Position numbers and translations under genes: made by a program. Below the pieces are notes generated by a model. The model ran no database searches and had not been told where the DNA came from. It saw only the letters and a list, made by a program, of their open reading frames with translations. A stretch of DNA of 64,000 bases from DATJCV01 sp963707665 (GTDB taxonomy: Bacteria; Pseudomonadota; Gammaproteobacteria; Burkholderiales; Burkholderiaceae_D): contig CAVPQU010000009.1 in assembly GCA_963707665.1 (NCBI GenBank), positions 135,631 to 199,630 of the forward strand, given 5' to 3'. Below, in pieces: positions 1 to 8,785 of this stretch (position 1 is the first letter of the stretch; each line of letters starts with the position of its first letter).

Positions 1-372
1 TTCGTCGAACACATCGGCATTCGGCAGTTCAAATTTGCAATAGGTACCGAGTATTTTTCCGTTCGCCAATACCGATGCGGCGTTGCGGCGCACGCCGTCT
101 TGTACCAGCGGATGACCGACCACCACATGTACTTCGGACAAGGACGCCAGATCCGCTGCCAGTGCCGCCAACGTCTCGTCGCTTTTTGCGTAAAATGCAT
201 CACGCAGCAGCAGATCCTCCGGCGGATAACCGACCAGCGACATTTCCGGCGTCAGCACGATCTGCGCCCCCTGCTGCGCCGCCCGCCGCGTGCAGTCGAC
301 AATTTTGTTGCGATTGCCGGCGAGATCCCCGACGTTGCTGTTGATCTGTGCGATCGCGACTTTAACGGTCAT
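1..372 (-). CDS. nadE: Glutamine-dependent NAD+ synthetase, N-terminal part (runs off the window)
   Basis: The frame opens with ATG at 372 and stays open to base 1, showing 124 codons. They form the start of a nitrilase-type amidase domain: a first strand MTVKVAIAQIN, then the catalytic Glu in TPEMSLVGYPPEDLLL; the PPEDLLL signature is typical of NadE. In two-domain NadE this domain releases ammonia from glutamine and passes it to a C-terminal synthetase that amidates deamido-NAD+ in the cytosol. The catalytic Lys and Cys and the whole synthetase domain lie outside the window, so the two-domain architecture is inferred. It is divergent from the next gene across 76 bases, which must hold both promoters. 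Confidence 0.88.
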   Translation of the reverse strand, partial: MTVKVAIAQINSNVGDLAGNRNKIVDCTRRAAQQGAQIVLTPEMSLVGYPPEDLLLRDAFYAKSDETLAALAADLASLSEVHVVVGHPLVQDGVRRNAASVLANGKILGTYCKFELPNADVFDE

Positions 373-448
373 GATGATGTAATGAATAGCGTTGGAGCGG
401 GCGCAATGTGCGCCACAACGAGCTGAAACAAGAAGGTATCCATCCCGA

Positions 449-1603
449 GTGAATTATCGCACGCGAATCATTAACTCCCTGTCAGCAGTGGGCCAGCCGG
501 CATGGGATGCGCTGGTCGAACTGCAAGCAGATGCCAATCCTTTCCTGTCGTTTGCGTTTCTGCACGCCCTGCACGAAAGCGGCTGCGCCAGCACCGAAAC
601 CGGCTGGCAGCCGCACTACCTGACCCTATGGCACGGCGCGCTGCTGCAGGCGGCGCTGCCGCTGTATCTCAAGACCCATTCGTATGGCGAATACGTATTT
701 GACTGGGCCTGGGCCGATGCGTACCGACGCAACGGCCTTGATTACTATCCCAAGCTGCTGGCCGCGATTCCGTTCACGCCAGTCACCGGCCCGCGCCTGC
801 TGGCGCGTGACGCCGCCGCCCGGCACGCGTTGATCGCCGCCCTGATCGCGCTGCAGGAACAGGGCGATGTCTCGTCCAGCCACATCCTGTACCCAGGCCA
901 GGCGCAGGCAAGCGCCTTGCAGGATGCCGGATTCCTGCTGCGGCACGGCGTCCAGTTTCACTGGCTGAACGCGGGCTATCGCAGCTTCGATGAATTCCTG
1001 GCAACGCTGGAGCGCAAGAAACGCAAGAATATCGTCGCCGAACGGCGCAAGGTACACGCCGCCGGCGTCAGCTTTCGCCACATCGGCGGCGCCGAGGCGA
1101 GCGCGGGCGACTGGGCCTTTTTCAATCGCTGCTATCGCCACACCTATGCCGCCCATTATTCGACGCCTTATCTGAACCTCGATTTTTTCCGGCGCATTGG
1201 CGCCAGCATGCCGGAAAACATCCTGCTGATCGTGGCCGAACGCGGCGGACGACCGATCGCCAGTTCCCTGCTGATCCATACCGCAAGCACACTGTACGGC
1301 CGCTATTGGGGCGCGCTGGAAGAGCTGCCCTGCCTGCATTTCGAAACCGCCTACTATCAGCCGCTGGAATTTTGCATCGCGCGCGGCATCCAGTGTTTTG
1401 AGGGCGGCGCCCAGGGCGAGCACAAGATGGCGCGCGGCTTCCTGCCGCAGCAAACCTGGTCGGCGCACTGGCTGGCGCATCCGGCCTTTGCCGATGCGGT
1501 CGAGCGTTTTTTGCAGCAGGAAAGCGGCGGCATCGCCGCCTACATGCATGAGTTGAACAAACACACGCTATTTCGGCCAGGAAGGCAACCGGAAAATTTT
1601 TAA
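449..1603 (+). CDS. FemAB-like / DUF482 GNAT-fold acyltransferase
   Basis: A 384-residue cytosolic protein with no signal peptide or membrane segment. It resembles the DUF482 (PF04339) family, annotated as peptidoglycan-biosynthesis-like or GNAT N-acyltransferases. Recognisable blocks are NPFLSFAFLHALHESG near residue 30, the basic ERKKRKNIVAERR near 190, and CFEGGAQGEHKMARGF near 330, the family hallmark. The substrate is not known. I chose the GTG at 449 because an AAGG-type ribosome site lies about 9 bases upstream and the family usually begins just before the conserved block; an in-frame upstream extension to 392 is unlikely. It is followed closely by the kinase gene. Confidence 0.8.
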   Translation: MNYRTRIINSLSAVGQPAWDALVELQADANPFLSFAFLHALHESGCASTETGWQPHYLTLWHGALLQAALPLYLKTHSYGEYVFDWAWADAYRRNGLDYYPKLLAAIPFTPVTGPRLLARDAAARHALIAALIALQEQGDVSSSHILYPGQAQASALQDAGFLLRHGVQFHWLNAGYRSFDEFLATLERKKRKNIVAERRKVHAAGVSFRHIGGAEASAGDWAFFNRCYRHTYAAHYSTPYLNLDFFRRIGASMPENILLIVAERGGRPIASSLLIHTASTLYGRYWGALEELPCLHFETAYYQPLEFCIARGIQCFEGGAQGEHKMARGFLPQQTWSAHWLAHPAFADAVERFLQQESGGIAAYMHELNKHTLFRPGRQPENF

Positions 1604-1660
1604 AATGTGGCAAGCAATTCCTTGTCAGCAACGCAACGACAAGGCATGCTCTGGGCGATC

Positions 1661-2614
1661 ATGGCAATTTCCACTTCCGCGCCGTTTCCGACCCCGAGCG
1701 CCACATCCGCGGCAGCACCCGTGCCCAATCGCATCGGCCGTTTCCATATCCTGCGCGAACTGGGCCGCGGTGCGATTGGTTCGGTCTATCTGGCGCACGA
1801 CCCGGTAATCGATCGCAGCGTCGCCATCAAGACCTTCAATCCGCGCCTGACGCCAGCCGAAAGAAAGCAGCACGAACAGCAGTTCATCAACGAGGCGCGC
1901 GCCGCCGGACGCCTGTCGCACCCGAACATCGTCACCATCTTCGACGCCTCCAACGAACGCGGCACGACCTATATCGCGATGGAGTACCTGCAGGGACGCG
2001 AGCTGCACAAGCTGCTGGATAATGGCAGCCGTTTCAACAGCACCGAGATCGCCGCCATCGTGCGCAAGCTGGCCGAAGCGCTCGACTATGCGCACCAGAA
2101 CGGTGTCGTGCATCGCGACATCAAACCGGCCAACATCTTCATGCAGCCCGACAACCAGCCGAAGCTGGTCGATTTCGGCATCGCGCGCGCGCCCAACCGC
2201 CTCTCCGGCAAGCCGGGAAACACCGATCAGCCGTTCACGCTGTTCCAGCAGAATTTGCTGGGCACGCCAAATTACATGTCGCCCGAGCAGGCGCTGGGCA
2301 AACCGGCTGACGCCCGTACCGACATTTATTCACTGGGCGCGGTTCTGTATGAAATGCTGGTCGGCCGCAAGCCATTTGCGGCGCGCGACGCCGAACAGTT
2401 GCTGCAAATGATCGCCTACAAGGCAGCGCCAGCGCCGCACGAGATCGACCCTGCCATTCCGGCCGAGCTGTCGCACATTGCCATGAAGGCGCTCAGCAAA
2501 CGCCCGGACAAACGTTATCAGAGCGCACAGGAAATGGCGCTTGACCTGCGCCGTTACCTGGTACGGCAACGGCGTGGCCGGCGCCCGTTGCCACAGCGCG
2601 CTCGAAAACAGTGA
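1661..2614 (+). CDS. Serine/threonine protein kinase (Hanks type)
   Basis: About 317 residues, almost entirely one eukaryotic-like kinase domain after a short Pro/Ser-rich leader. Visible motifs in order: glycine loop LGRGAIGSVYLA, catalytic Lys in VAIK, HRDIKPAN catalytic loop, DFG, GTPNYMSPEQ activation-segment end, and TDIYSLGAVLYEML. All residues needed for phosphotransfer are present. Unlike many bacterial Hanks kinases it has no PASTA, FHA or membrane segment in frame. However, a 33-codon hydrophobic ORF overlaps its stop. The start is uncertain: ATG 1661 is conservative, while ATG 1646 or GTG 1607 are in frame and none has a strong ribosome site. No phosphatase or obvious substrate is nearby. 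Confidence 0.88.
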   Translation: MAISTSAPFPTPSATSAAAPVPNRIGRFHILRELGRGAIGSVYLAHDPVIDRSVAIKTFNPRLTPAERKQHEQQFINEARAAGRLSHPNIVTIFDASNERGTTYIAMEYLQGRELHKLLDNGSRFNSTEIAAIVRKLAEALDYAHQNGVVHRDIKPANIFMQPDNQPKLVDFGIARAPNRLSGKPGNTDQPFTLFQQNLLGTPNYMSPEQALGKPADARTDIYSLGAVLYEMLVGRKPFAARDAEQLLQMIAYKAAPAPHEIDPAIPAELSHIAMKALSKRPDKRYQSAQEMALDLRRYLVRQRRGRRPLPQRARKQ

Positions 2615-2715
2615 TGATGAACTGGATTCCCCCGCGTCATGGCACGCTGTTCTGGCTCGGCTGCACAGCGCTGGCTTGCGCGCTACTGCTTGCCGGCGCG
2701 GCGCTGCTGCGCTGA
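2614..2715 (+). CDS. Small single-pass membrane peptide overlapping the kinase stop
   Basis: A 33-residue ORF whose ATG overlaps the kinase stop in the arrangement TGATG, a hallmark of translational coupling. It starts MMNWIPPRHG and then has about 20 hydrophobic residues ending in LLR, a convincing membrane helix. Two readings are possible: a separate small peptide, or the C-terminal anchor of the kinase displaced by a one-base error, since many Hanks kinases end in such a helix. Frameshifts are frequent in this window, so the second reading is serious. I do not recognise the peptide itself. Confidence 0.4.
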   Translation: MMNWIPPRHGTLFWLGCTALACALLLAGAALLR

Positions 2716-2812
2716 CCGCGTCAGCAACAAACCGCGCTGGGCGCGATAATGCACATTGGCACTACGCTGCGACGCCACTACCGGCTCTCGCGCCCACACT
2801 CACCTGCTCCCG

Positions 2813-3694
2813 ATGAAACCCCTGGATATTTTGCTGGCCTTGATCGTCGTCGTGATCTGGGGTTTCAACTTCGTCGTAATTGAAGTCGGCCTGCAAGGCT
2901 TGCCGCCGCTGTTGTTTTCCGCCTTGCGCTTCCTGTTTGCCGCATTGCCGCTGGTATTTTTTGTCAAGCGGCCGCAGGTCGCATGGAAGTTGCTTATCGG
3001 CTACGCGCTGTTCCAGTTCACGATCCAGTTCATGCTGTTGTTTTCCGGCATGAAGCTTGGCTTGCCACCGGGACTGGCCTCGCTGGTCATTCAACTGCAA
3101 GCATTCTTTACCATCGGATTGGCGGTATTGCTGCTCAGCGAGAAGCCGCTGGCAACGCAAATAATCGGGGCATTGATTGCATTTGCCGGCATGGGGTTGG
3201 TGGCGATGCAGCTGGAAGTACGCGCCACCGTGATCGGCTTCGTGATGGTGGTGGGCGCCGGCTTCAGCTGGGCGGTCGCCAACATCCTGACCAAGCAGAT
3301 CGGCAAGGTGAACGCGCTGGCGTTGGTCACGTGGGGTTCGTTGCTGGCTGCACCGCCACTATTTCTCAGCTCGCTACTGGTCGAGGGTCCGGCCGCGTGG
3401 ATCCAGGCTGGCGTGCACCTGAGCTGGCTGACGGTGGGTGCGGTGCTGTTCCAGTCCTATCCGAATACCATCTTCGGATTCGGCCTCTGGTCCATCCTGA
3501 TGCGCCGCTATCCAACCGCGACCATCGCCCCTTTCACGCTGCTGGTGCCGGTATCCGGCATGCTGAGCGCGGCGCTGGTGCTGGGTGAACCGCTGCAGTG
3601 GTGGAAAATCACGGCCGGCGTGCTGGTGCTGTCTGGCCTGGCGTTAAACCAGTTCGGTGCGCGTTTGCTGGCGCCGCGCGCGGTTACCGAATGA
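2813..3694 (+). CDS. EamA-family (DMT superfamily) metabolite exporter
   Basis: A 293-residue very hydrophobic protein with about ten predicted membrane helices arranged as two EamA repeats. It starts MKPLDILLALIVVVIWGFNFV, the usual first-helix signature (WGxNFV), and the second repeat begins near residue 140 with GFVMVVGAGFSWAVANI. Members export amino acids and related metabolites at the inner membrane; the sequence gives no substrate. The best match in style is YdcZ/RhaT-like O-acetylserine or cysteine exporters (EamA itself), but this is not settled. ATG 2813 begins right at the conserved helix. The gene stands between the kinase and a 305-base non-coding stretch. Confidence 0.85.
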   Translation: MKPLDILLALIVVVIWGFNFVVIEVGLQGLPPLLFSALRFLFAALPLVFFVKRPQVAWKLLIGYALFQFTIQFMLLFSGMKLGLPPGLASLVIQLQAFFTIGLAVLLLSEKPLATQIIGALIAFAGMGLVAMQLEVRATVIGFVMVVGAGFSWAVANILTKQIGKVNALALVTWGSLLAAPPLFLSSLLVEGPAAWIQAGVHLSWLTVGAVLFQSYPNTIFGFGLWSILMRRYPTATIAPFTLLVPVSGMLSAALVLGEPLQWWKITAGVLVLSGLALNQFGARLLAPRAVTE

Positions 3695-3999
3695 ACGCAG
3701 GGCTGGATCGAAGCGCCGCCTGCTGAGCTGATGCAGTCAAGCTGCCGCCAACCCCATCGCCGCCGCACTGCCGCCACGATCGCTCCGTGGCCAGAGCTGG
3801 TTGATTCATTCAAAAATGTGATTATTTTTGGCGGCATCTTTTATTTTTACGGAAATATCGAGTTTACATAGCAAGATAATTTCATTCTCGCGACGGTAAA
3901 GTTGACCGCAGAAAAAATTCCTGTCAACTGGCCATGCCCGTGGAAGCCGGCCCGAACACAGGGCCGAAGTACGGCGCAAGACCTGCAGCCTGAGCGAAA
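3695..3999. other. Non-coding stretch, probable promoter region of the hydratase gene
   Basis: No convincing coding frame. The first 100 bases are GC-rich; 3800-3900 turns sharply AT-rich (TTTTTGGCGGC..., then TTTACATAGCAAGATAATTT near 3862-3881). A promoter for the downstream hydratase-dehydrogenase-binding-protein genes could lie there. I see no clear terminator for the EamA gene and no operator palindrome. Confidence 0.35.
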
Positions 4000-4776
4000 A
4001 TGCAAACACTTTCGAAAATAGATGAAGTACTGGATACGTTCGAAGCGGCCGCCCGCTCCACCGAACGGCTGCCGAGCGCCTACAGTGGCAAGCTCGGCAT
4101 GGACGACGCCTATCGCATACAACTCGCGATGCTGCAGCGGCGAGTGACGCAGGGCGCCCAGCATATCGGCTGGAAAGTGGGCCTGACCTCGTCCGCCATG
4201 CAGCAGCAGCAAGGGGTATTCGAGCCGTGCTTCGGCTATCTGCTGGCCTCCGGCCAGGAGCCATCGGGCCGCAGCTTTGCTTTTGATAGCTTGGTCGCTC
4301 CCGGTTTCGAGAATGAACTTTGCCTGACCATCGGCACCACGCTGCACGGCAGCTCGGTGAATTACGAAAGCGCTCGGCGGGCGGTGTCGCATGTGGCGCC
4401 GGCGCTGGAAATTGTCGAAAAGCGCGGCACCTTCAATCGCGATCTGCCCTTATCGATTGCAGACAATGCCCAGCAAAAGGCGTTTGTCACCGGTACCGCG
4501 ATCGAACTTGATCCCGCCGTTTCACTCGCCGAAACTTCGGTCGCAATCATGGTGGACGGGGTTGAACAGGAGCGCGCGAGCGGCGCCGAAGTGTTGGGCG
4601 ACCCGATTCACTCCATCGTCTGGCTGGCGCAAAAACTGGCACAATTCGGCCTGCCGCTGGAGCGCGGTACCAAGGTCATGTCCGGCTCCTTCACTCGCCA
4701 ATACGCGTTGCAAAAGGGGCACCGGATCAGCGCCTGCTTCACTCCGTTCGGCTCCGTGAGCGCGGCCTTCGTATAG
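4000..4776 (+). CDS. 2-keto-4-pentenoate hydratase-like protein (FAH superfamily)
   Basis: A 258-residue protein of the MhpD/hydratase branch of the fumarylacetoacetase fold. Features seen: IGWKVGLTSSAMQQQ near residue 55, the acidic FENELCLTIG near 105 (metal-binding Glu positions), and HVAPALEIVEKR near 130. Relatives hydrate 2-hydroxypenta-2,4-dienoate in meta-cleavage of aromatics, or decarboxylate 4-oxalocrotonate. The other genes of a meta-cleavage route (dioxygenase, aldolase) are absent here, so the real substrate is open. It is followed after 22 bases by a short-chain dehydrogenase that is probably cotranscribed. Confidence 0.8.
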   Translation: MQTLSKIDEVLDTFEAAARSTERLPSAYSGKLGMDDAYRIQLAMLQRRVTQGAQHIGWKVGLTSSAMQQQQGVFEPCFGYLLASGQEPSGRSFAFDSLVAPGFENELCLTIGTTLHGSSVNYESARRAVSHVAPALEIVEKRGTFNRDLPLSIADNAQQKAFVTGTAIELDPAVSLAETSVAIMVDGVEQERASGAEVLGDPIHSIVWLAQKLAQFGLPLERGTKVMSGSFTRQYALQKGHRISACFTPFGSVSAAFV

Positions 4777-4798
4777 ACCATTACACAAGAAAAGACAG

Positions 4799-5578
4799 AT
4801 GGATCTCGGATTGCAATCAAAAACCGCACTGGTGTGCGCTGCCAGCAAGGGGCTGGGACTGGCCTGCGCCGAAGCATTGGCGGCGGAAGGCGTGCAGCTC
4901 ACCATCGTGGCGCGCACCGAGGGGCCGCTGGAAGCCGCCGCCGCCTCTATCCGCCAGCGCTATCAGGTCGAAGTCAAGGCAGTCGCCTGCGACATCACGA
5001 CACCCGAAGGCCGGGCGTTGGCGCTTGCGGCTTGCCCGCAACCCGACATCCTGGTCAATAACGCCGGCGGCCCGAAGCCGGGCGATTTCCGCGAATGGGA
5101 CCGGGACGACTGGATTGCCGCGCTGGACGCCAACATGCTGACGCCAATCGAACTGATCAAGGCCACCGTGGACGGCATGATGGCACGCCGCTTTGGGCGG
5201 ATCGTCAATATCACCTCGGCTGCGGTCAAGGCACCGATCGATATCCTCGGCCTGTCGAACGGTGCCCGTTCCGGCTTGACCGGCTTTGTCGCCGGCCTCG
5301 CGCGCCAGGTCAGCCGTCACAACGTGACCATCAATAATCTATTGCCGGGGCCCTTCGATACCGAGCGCTTGCGCAGCACCTTCGAAGCACAGGCCGCACG
5401 TTCCAATGCGAGCGGCGCTGAAGTGGCCGAGCAATGGAGTGCGCGCAATCCCAGCGGCCGCTTTGGCGCACCGGAAGAATTCGGCCATGCCTGCGCCTTT
5501 CTGTGCAGCGCCAAAAGCGGCTACATCACGGGACAGAACCTGCTGCTGGATGGCGGCGAGTACCGAGGCGTGTTCTGA
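4799..5578 (+). CDS. Short-chain dehydrogenase/reductase (SDR)
   Basis: A 259-residue Rossmann-fold oxidoreductase of the classical SDR type. The NAD(P) region reads CAASKGLGLACAEALAAEG near residue 12, the NNAG motif is present (VNNAGG near 86), and the C-terminal part has SGYITGQNLLLDGGEYRGVF. At the catalytic site the usual YxxxK is replaced: after the Ser region (NITSAAVK) the sequence reads LSNGARSGLTGFV, so the canonical Tyr and Lys are missing. This matches a known SDR subgroup in which N and R stand at these positions, and the reaction may differ. Its likely partner is the preceding hydratase. Confidence 0.83.
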   Translation: MDLGLQSKTALVCAASKGLGLACAEALAAEGVQLTIVARTEGPLEAAAASIRQRYQVEVKAVACDITTPEGRALALAACPQPDILVNNAGGPKPGDFREWDRDDWIAALDANMLTPIELIKATVDGMMARRFGRIVNITSAAVKAPIDILGLSNGARSGLTGFVAGLARQVSRHNVTINNLLPGPFDTERLRSTFEAQAARSNASGAEVAEQWSARNPSGRFGAPEEFGHACAFLCSAKSGYITGQNLLLDGGEYRGVF

Positions 5579-5651
5579 TTTCCGAAAACTTCCCGCCATT
5601 TTCCGAAACATATTTTTACCGCAGCATTACTTTAAATCGAGGAGACTTCAC

Positions 5652-6797
5652 ATGCATCTCAGATTCGTTCGCACCTTACTCGCCGGCGCCATCGCCCTGG
5701 CATTTTCCGGCACCGTCGCCGCACAGGAACAGACCGTCACGATCGGCCACGTAGCGCCCACTTCAGGCCAGATCGCGCATCTTGGCAAGGACAGTGAAAA
5801 TGGTGCGCGCATGGCGATCGATGAAGCCAACGCCAAGGAGCCTGTGATCGGCGGCAAGAAAGTCAAATTCGTGCTGATGGCGGAAGATGACGCGGCCGAT
5901 CCGAAGCAAGGTACCGCGGTAGCGCAGAAATTCGTCGATGCCAAGGTCAACGGTGTGATCGGTCACCTGACCTCGGGCACCTCGATTCCGGCCTCGAAGA
6001 TCTACTCGGATGCCGGCATTCCGCAAATTTCGCCAGCGGCGACCAACCCGAAATACACCCAGCAGGGTTACAAGACCACCTTTCGCGTGGTCGCCAGCGA
6101 CAGCCGCCTCGGCGCTGCGCTGGGTAAATATGCGGTTACCGACCTGAAACTGAAAAATATCGCGGTGATCGACGACCGTAGCGCCTACGGCCAGGGACTG
6201 GCCGAGCAGTTTGCCAAGGCGGCCAAGGCGGCTGGCGGCAAAATCGTCTCGCAGCAGTACACCACCGAAAAATCCGTCGATCTGAACTCGCAACTGACCG
6301 CGATCAAGGCCAAGAAGCCGGATCTGATCTTCTTCGGCGGCACCGACGCGGTGGCCACACCGATGCTGCGCCAGATGAAGCAGCTCGGCGTCAACGCCAA
6401 ACTGATGGGCGGCGACGGCATCTGCACCGAAACCATGGCCAAGCTGGCCGGCGACGCCTTCACCGATGGTCAGGTGATCTGCGCCGAACCGGGCGGTATC
6501 CAGGAAGGCCAAAAGCGCCAGATGGACACCTTCCGCGAGCAGTACAAGCAGAAGTTCAGCCAGGATGTCGTGATCTACGCGCCCTACACCTATGACGCGA
6601 CGATGGCAATGATCAGTGCCATGCAGAAGGCCGGTTCCACCGATCCGGCGAAATACCTGCCGGTATTGGCGAAGGGCAAACAGCCCGGCGTTACCGGCAC
6701 CATCGCCTTCGATGCGCATGGCGACATCATCGATGGCTCGCTGACGCTGTACGCCTTGGCCGAGCACCAGCGCAAGCTGATCGCGGTGACCAAGTAA
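5652..6797 (+). CDS. ABC transporter periplasmic substrate-binding protein, branched-chain amino acid type
   Basis: A 381-residue type I periplasmic binding protein. It has a signal peptide (MHLRFVRTLLAGAIALAF, cleavage after VAAQ near residue 25) followed by VTIGHVAPTSGQIAHLGKD, the LivJ-family opening. A GGAGA ribosome site lies 6 bases before the ATG at 5652. The usual role is binding leucine, valine, aromatic acids or other amides and delivering them to LivHMGF-type permeases. There are no permease or ATPase genes adjacent: this is an orphan receptor that may use the complete Liv system at 37-42 kb or one elsewhere. Its position after the hydratase and SDR suggests the cargo feeds those enzymes, but this is inference. 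Confidence 0.9.
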   Translation: MHLRFVRTLLAGAIALAFSGTVAAQEQTVTIGHVAPTSGQIAHLGKDSENGARMAIDEANAKEPVIGGKKVKFVLMAEDDAADPKQGTAVAQKFVDAKVNGVIGHLTSGTSIPASKIYSDAGIPQISPAATNPKYTQQGYKTTFRVVASDSRLGAALGKYAVTDLKLKNIAVIDDRSAYGQGLAEQFAKAAKAAGGKIVSQQYTTEKSVDLNSQLTAIKAKKPDLIFFGGTDAVATPMLRQMKQLGVNAKLMGGDGICTETMAKLAGDAFTDGQVICAEPGGIQEGQKRQMDTFREQYKQKFSQDVVIYAPYTYDATMAMISAMQKAGSTDPAKYLPVLAKGKQPGVTGTIAFDAHGDIIDGSLTLYALAEHQRKLIAVTK

Positions 6798-6828
6798 ACT
6801 GCCGCACCCGTTCCGGCGCGGCGTCTTG

Positions 6829-6849
6829 CCGGCACCTTAGGGGTGCCGG
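6829..6849 (+). terminator. Hairpin between binding-protein and aminotransferase genes
   Basis: An 8-bp perfect stem (CCGGCACC / GGTGCCGG) with a 5-base loop, 32 bases after the binding-protein stop. No run of T follows, so it is a weak terminator at best; it could instead stabilise the 3' end of a mRNA encoding an abundant periplasmic protein. Confidence 0.35.
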
Positions 6850-6896
6850 GCCGGCGCGCCGGCGTACAGTCCTTTCCTCTTTCTCTGGACTCCAGA

Positions 6897-8069
6897 ATGT
6901 CGCTCTCGCCCCTCGTCCGTCCCGCCATTGAACGACTGGTCAGCTCGCAAATCCGCGAGGTCGCGAACGCCGGCATGGGTGATCCCAATGTGCTGCCATT
7001 CTGGTTCGGAGAGCCGGATCAGGTAACGCCGCAATTCATCCGCGATGCGGCCTGCACCGCCTTGCAGAATGGTGCCACCTTCTACACCCAGAACTGCGGC
7101 GTGCCGGCGCTGCGGCAGGCGATTGCCACCTATGCCAGCGCGCTGCATCGCCCACTGGCGGCGGAACGCGTGGTGGTCACCAGTTCCGGCAATTCGGCGC
7201 TGATGATCGCGGCGCAACTGGTGGTGGAACCGACCTGCCGTGTGGTAGTAGTGACGCCGGTCTGGCCCAACCTGACTGAAATTCCCAAGATTCTGGGCGC
7301 GCACGTGGTACGCGCCCCGCTCGATTACGTCGACGGCCGCTGGACGCTAGACCTGGACAAGTTGCTGGCGCTGCTGACGCCCAACACGCGCGCGGTCTTC
7401 ATCAATTCGCCTAACAATCCCACCGGCTGGACCATGTCGCGCCACGACCAGCAGGCGGTGCTGGAGCATTGCCGCCGGCTGGGCATCTGGATCATCGCCG
7501 ATGACGTCTATGAGCGCCTGTATTTCGGCGCCGAGGGCAGCTCGGCGCCGGCCTTTGCCGACCTCGCCGATGAGCATGACCGGCTGCTGACCACCAACAG
7601 TTTTTCAAAAGCCTGGCTGATGACCGGCTGGCGCCTGGGCTGGATCAGCGCACCGCCCGGCGTGGTGGCGCAATTGGGCACGATCGTCGAGTACAACACG
7701 TCCTGTGCGCCGGGCTTTGTCCAGCTGGCCGGAATCGCCGCGATGGAACAGGGCGAAGAGGTGGTACAGGCCAGCGTCACGCGCCTGCGCAACGCGCGCG
7801 ACTACCTGTGCGATGCCTTGAATCAGTTGCCCGGCATCAGCGCTTCGCCGCCGGACGGCGCGATGTATGTGTTTTTTGAATGCGAACAGGCGCGCCGGGA
7901 AGGCAGCCTGCCCTTTGCTCAGCGCCTGGTGCGCGAAGCGGGCTTGGGGCTGGCACCAGGCGGCGCCTTCGGGCCGGAAGGCGATGGCTTCCTGCGTTGG
8001 TGCACCGCCAACTCGATCGAGCGCCTGGAACAAGGGGTGGCGCGCTTGCAAGGACTGCTGAAAGCTTGA
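6897..8069 (+). CDS. PLP-dependent aminotransferase, class I/II
   Basis: A 390-residue fold-type I aminotransferase. The PLP lysine lies in NSFSKAWLMTGWRLGW near residue 240; the FINSPNNPTGWTMS block near 170 contains the NPTG motif, the DDVYERLYF block near 203 contains the PLP Asp and Tyr, and the C-terminal Arg region reads GFLRWCTANS. Such proteins are usually annotated aspartate/aromatic transaminase; the exact amino donor cannot be told. The Lrp-type regulator gene follows 56 bases downstream, suggesting amino-acid-responsive control of this gene. The ATG at 6897 gives the standard family N-terminus. Confidence 0.87.
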   Translation: MSLSPLVRPAIERLVSSQIREVANAGMGDPNVLPFWFGEPDQVTPQFIRDAACTALQNGATFYTQNCGVPALRQAIATYASALHRPLAAERVVVTSSGNSALMIAAQLVVEPTCRVVVVTPVWPNLTEIPKILGAHVVRAPLDYVDGRWTLDLDKLLALLTPNTRAVFINSPNNPTGWTMSRHDQQAVLEHCRRLGIWIIADDVYERLYFGAEGSSAPAFADLADEHDRLLTTNSFSKAWLMTGWRLGWISAPPGVVAQLGTIVEYNTSCAPGFVQLAGIAAMEQGEEVVQASVTRLRNARDYLCDALNQLPGISASPPDGAMYVFFECEQARREGSLPFAQRLVREAGLGLAPGGAFGPEGDGFLRWCTANSIERLEQGVARLQGLLKA

Positions 8070-8125
8070 TCAAAACGAGGCACATCGCATAGGATTTGAA
8101 AACAATCAACTCAAATCACCATGCG

Positions 8126-8605
8126 ATGAAAAAGAAAATGCCTTACCGCGACCTCGATGAAGTTGATCTGGCTATTCTGCGTGACCTTCAGGACGACGGC
8201 CGTCTGTCCAACGCCAAGCTGGCGGAACGCCTGTCGCTGAGCGAAACGCCGTCATGGCGGCGCTTGAAACGGCTCGAGGACGAAGGCTATATCGAGGGTT
8301 ACCAGGCCAACCTGAATCGCCGCAAGCTGGGCTTCGGCGTGCTCGCCTTCGTGCAACTGAATTTTTTCAGCCACAACGCCAAGGATTTCGCCGCATTCGA
8401 ACAAACGATCCAGGCCTGTCCGGAAGTGCTTGCCTGCCATCAGATGACCGGGCAAACCGATTATCTGCTGCAAGTGGTGTTCGAGGATCTGGACGCGTAT
8501 CGCTTGTTCATCGACCGTGTGTTGCGCAACCTCTCGGGCGTCTCGACCATCAATACCAGCCTGTCCCTGCGTGAAATCAAGCTGTCGAACCGCCTGCCAA
8601 TTTGA
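8126..8605 (+). CDS. Lrp/AsnC-family transcriptional regulator
   Basis: A 159-residue regulator with an N-terminal winged helix-turn-helix (LDEVDLAILRDLQDDGRLSN, then LAERLSLSETPSWRRLKRLE) and a C-terminal RAM effector-binding domain from about residue 75 (VLAFVQLNFF ... HQMTGQTDYLLQVVF). The G-x-x-D-Y-x-L motif of amino-acid-binding Lrp proteins is intact. It probably controls the upstream aminotransferase gene and itself in response to an amino acid. ATG 8126 and ATG 8138 are both possible starts; the first keeps a basic leader MKKKMPYR typical of the family. Confidence 0.9.
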   Translation: MKKKMPYRDLDEVDLAILRDLQDDGRLSNAKLAERLSLSETPSWRRLKRLEDEGYIEGYQANLNRRKLGFGVLAFVQLNFFSHNAKDFAAFEQTIQACPEVLACHQMTGQTDYLLQVVFEDLDAYRLFIDRVLRNLSGVSTINTSLSLREIKLSNRLPI

Positions 8606-8734
8606 AGTGGCCAATATCACATGCGATCGGCTCACATACTCCCTATATAGACACCAATTTTCAGGCGTATCAATAATAGATATTTTCAGATATACTCTCG
8701 TAACATGGAGGCTACGCGTCTTCATTCCCCGCAA

Positions 8735-8764
8735 AAAAAAGACGCCATCAACGGCGTCTTTTTT
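8735..8764. terminator. Bidirectional rho-independent terminator
   Basis: Perfect stem GACGCC/GGCGTC with a 6-base loop, preceded by eight A and followed by six T, extending the pairing to about 12 bp. It lies between the converging Lrp (+) and ppa (-) genes and can stop both. Confidence 0.92.
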
Positions 8765-8785
8765 GCGCGGCCTGAACCGTTACGC

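Noticed and set aside
4000..5578. Complete aromatic meta-cleavage pathway
   Set aside because: Only a hydratase-like and an SDR gene are present; ring-cleaving dioxygenase and aldolase are missing.
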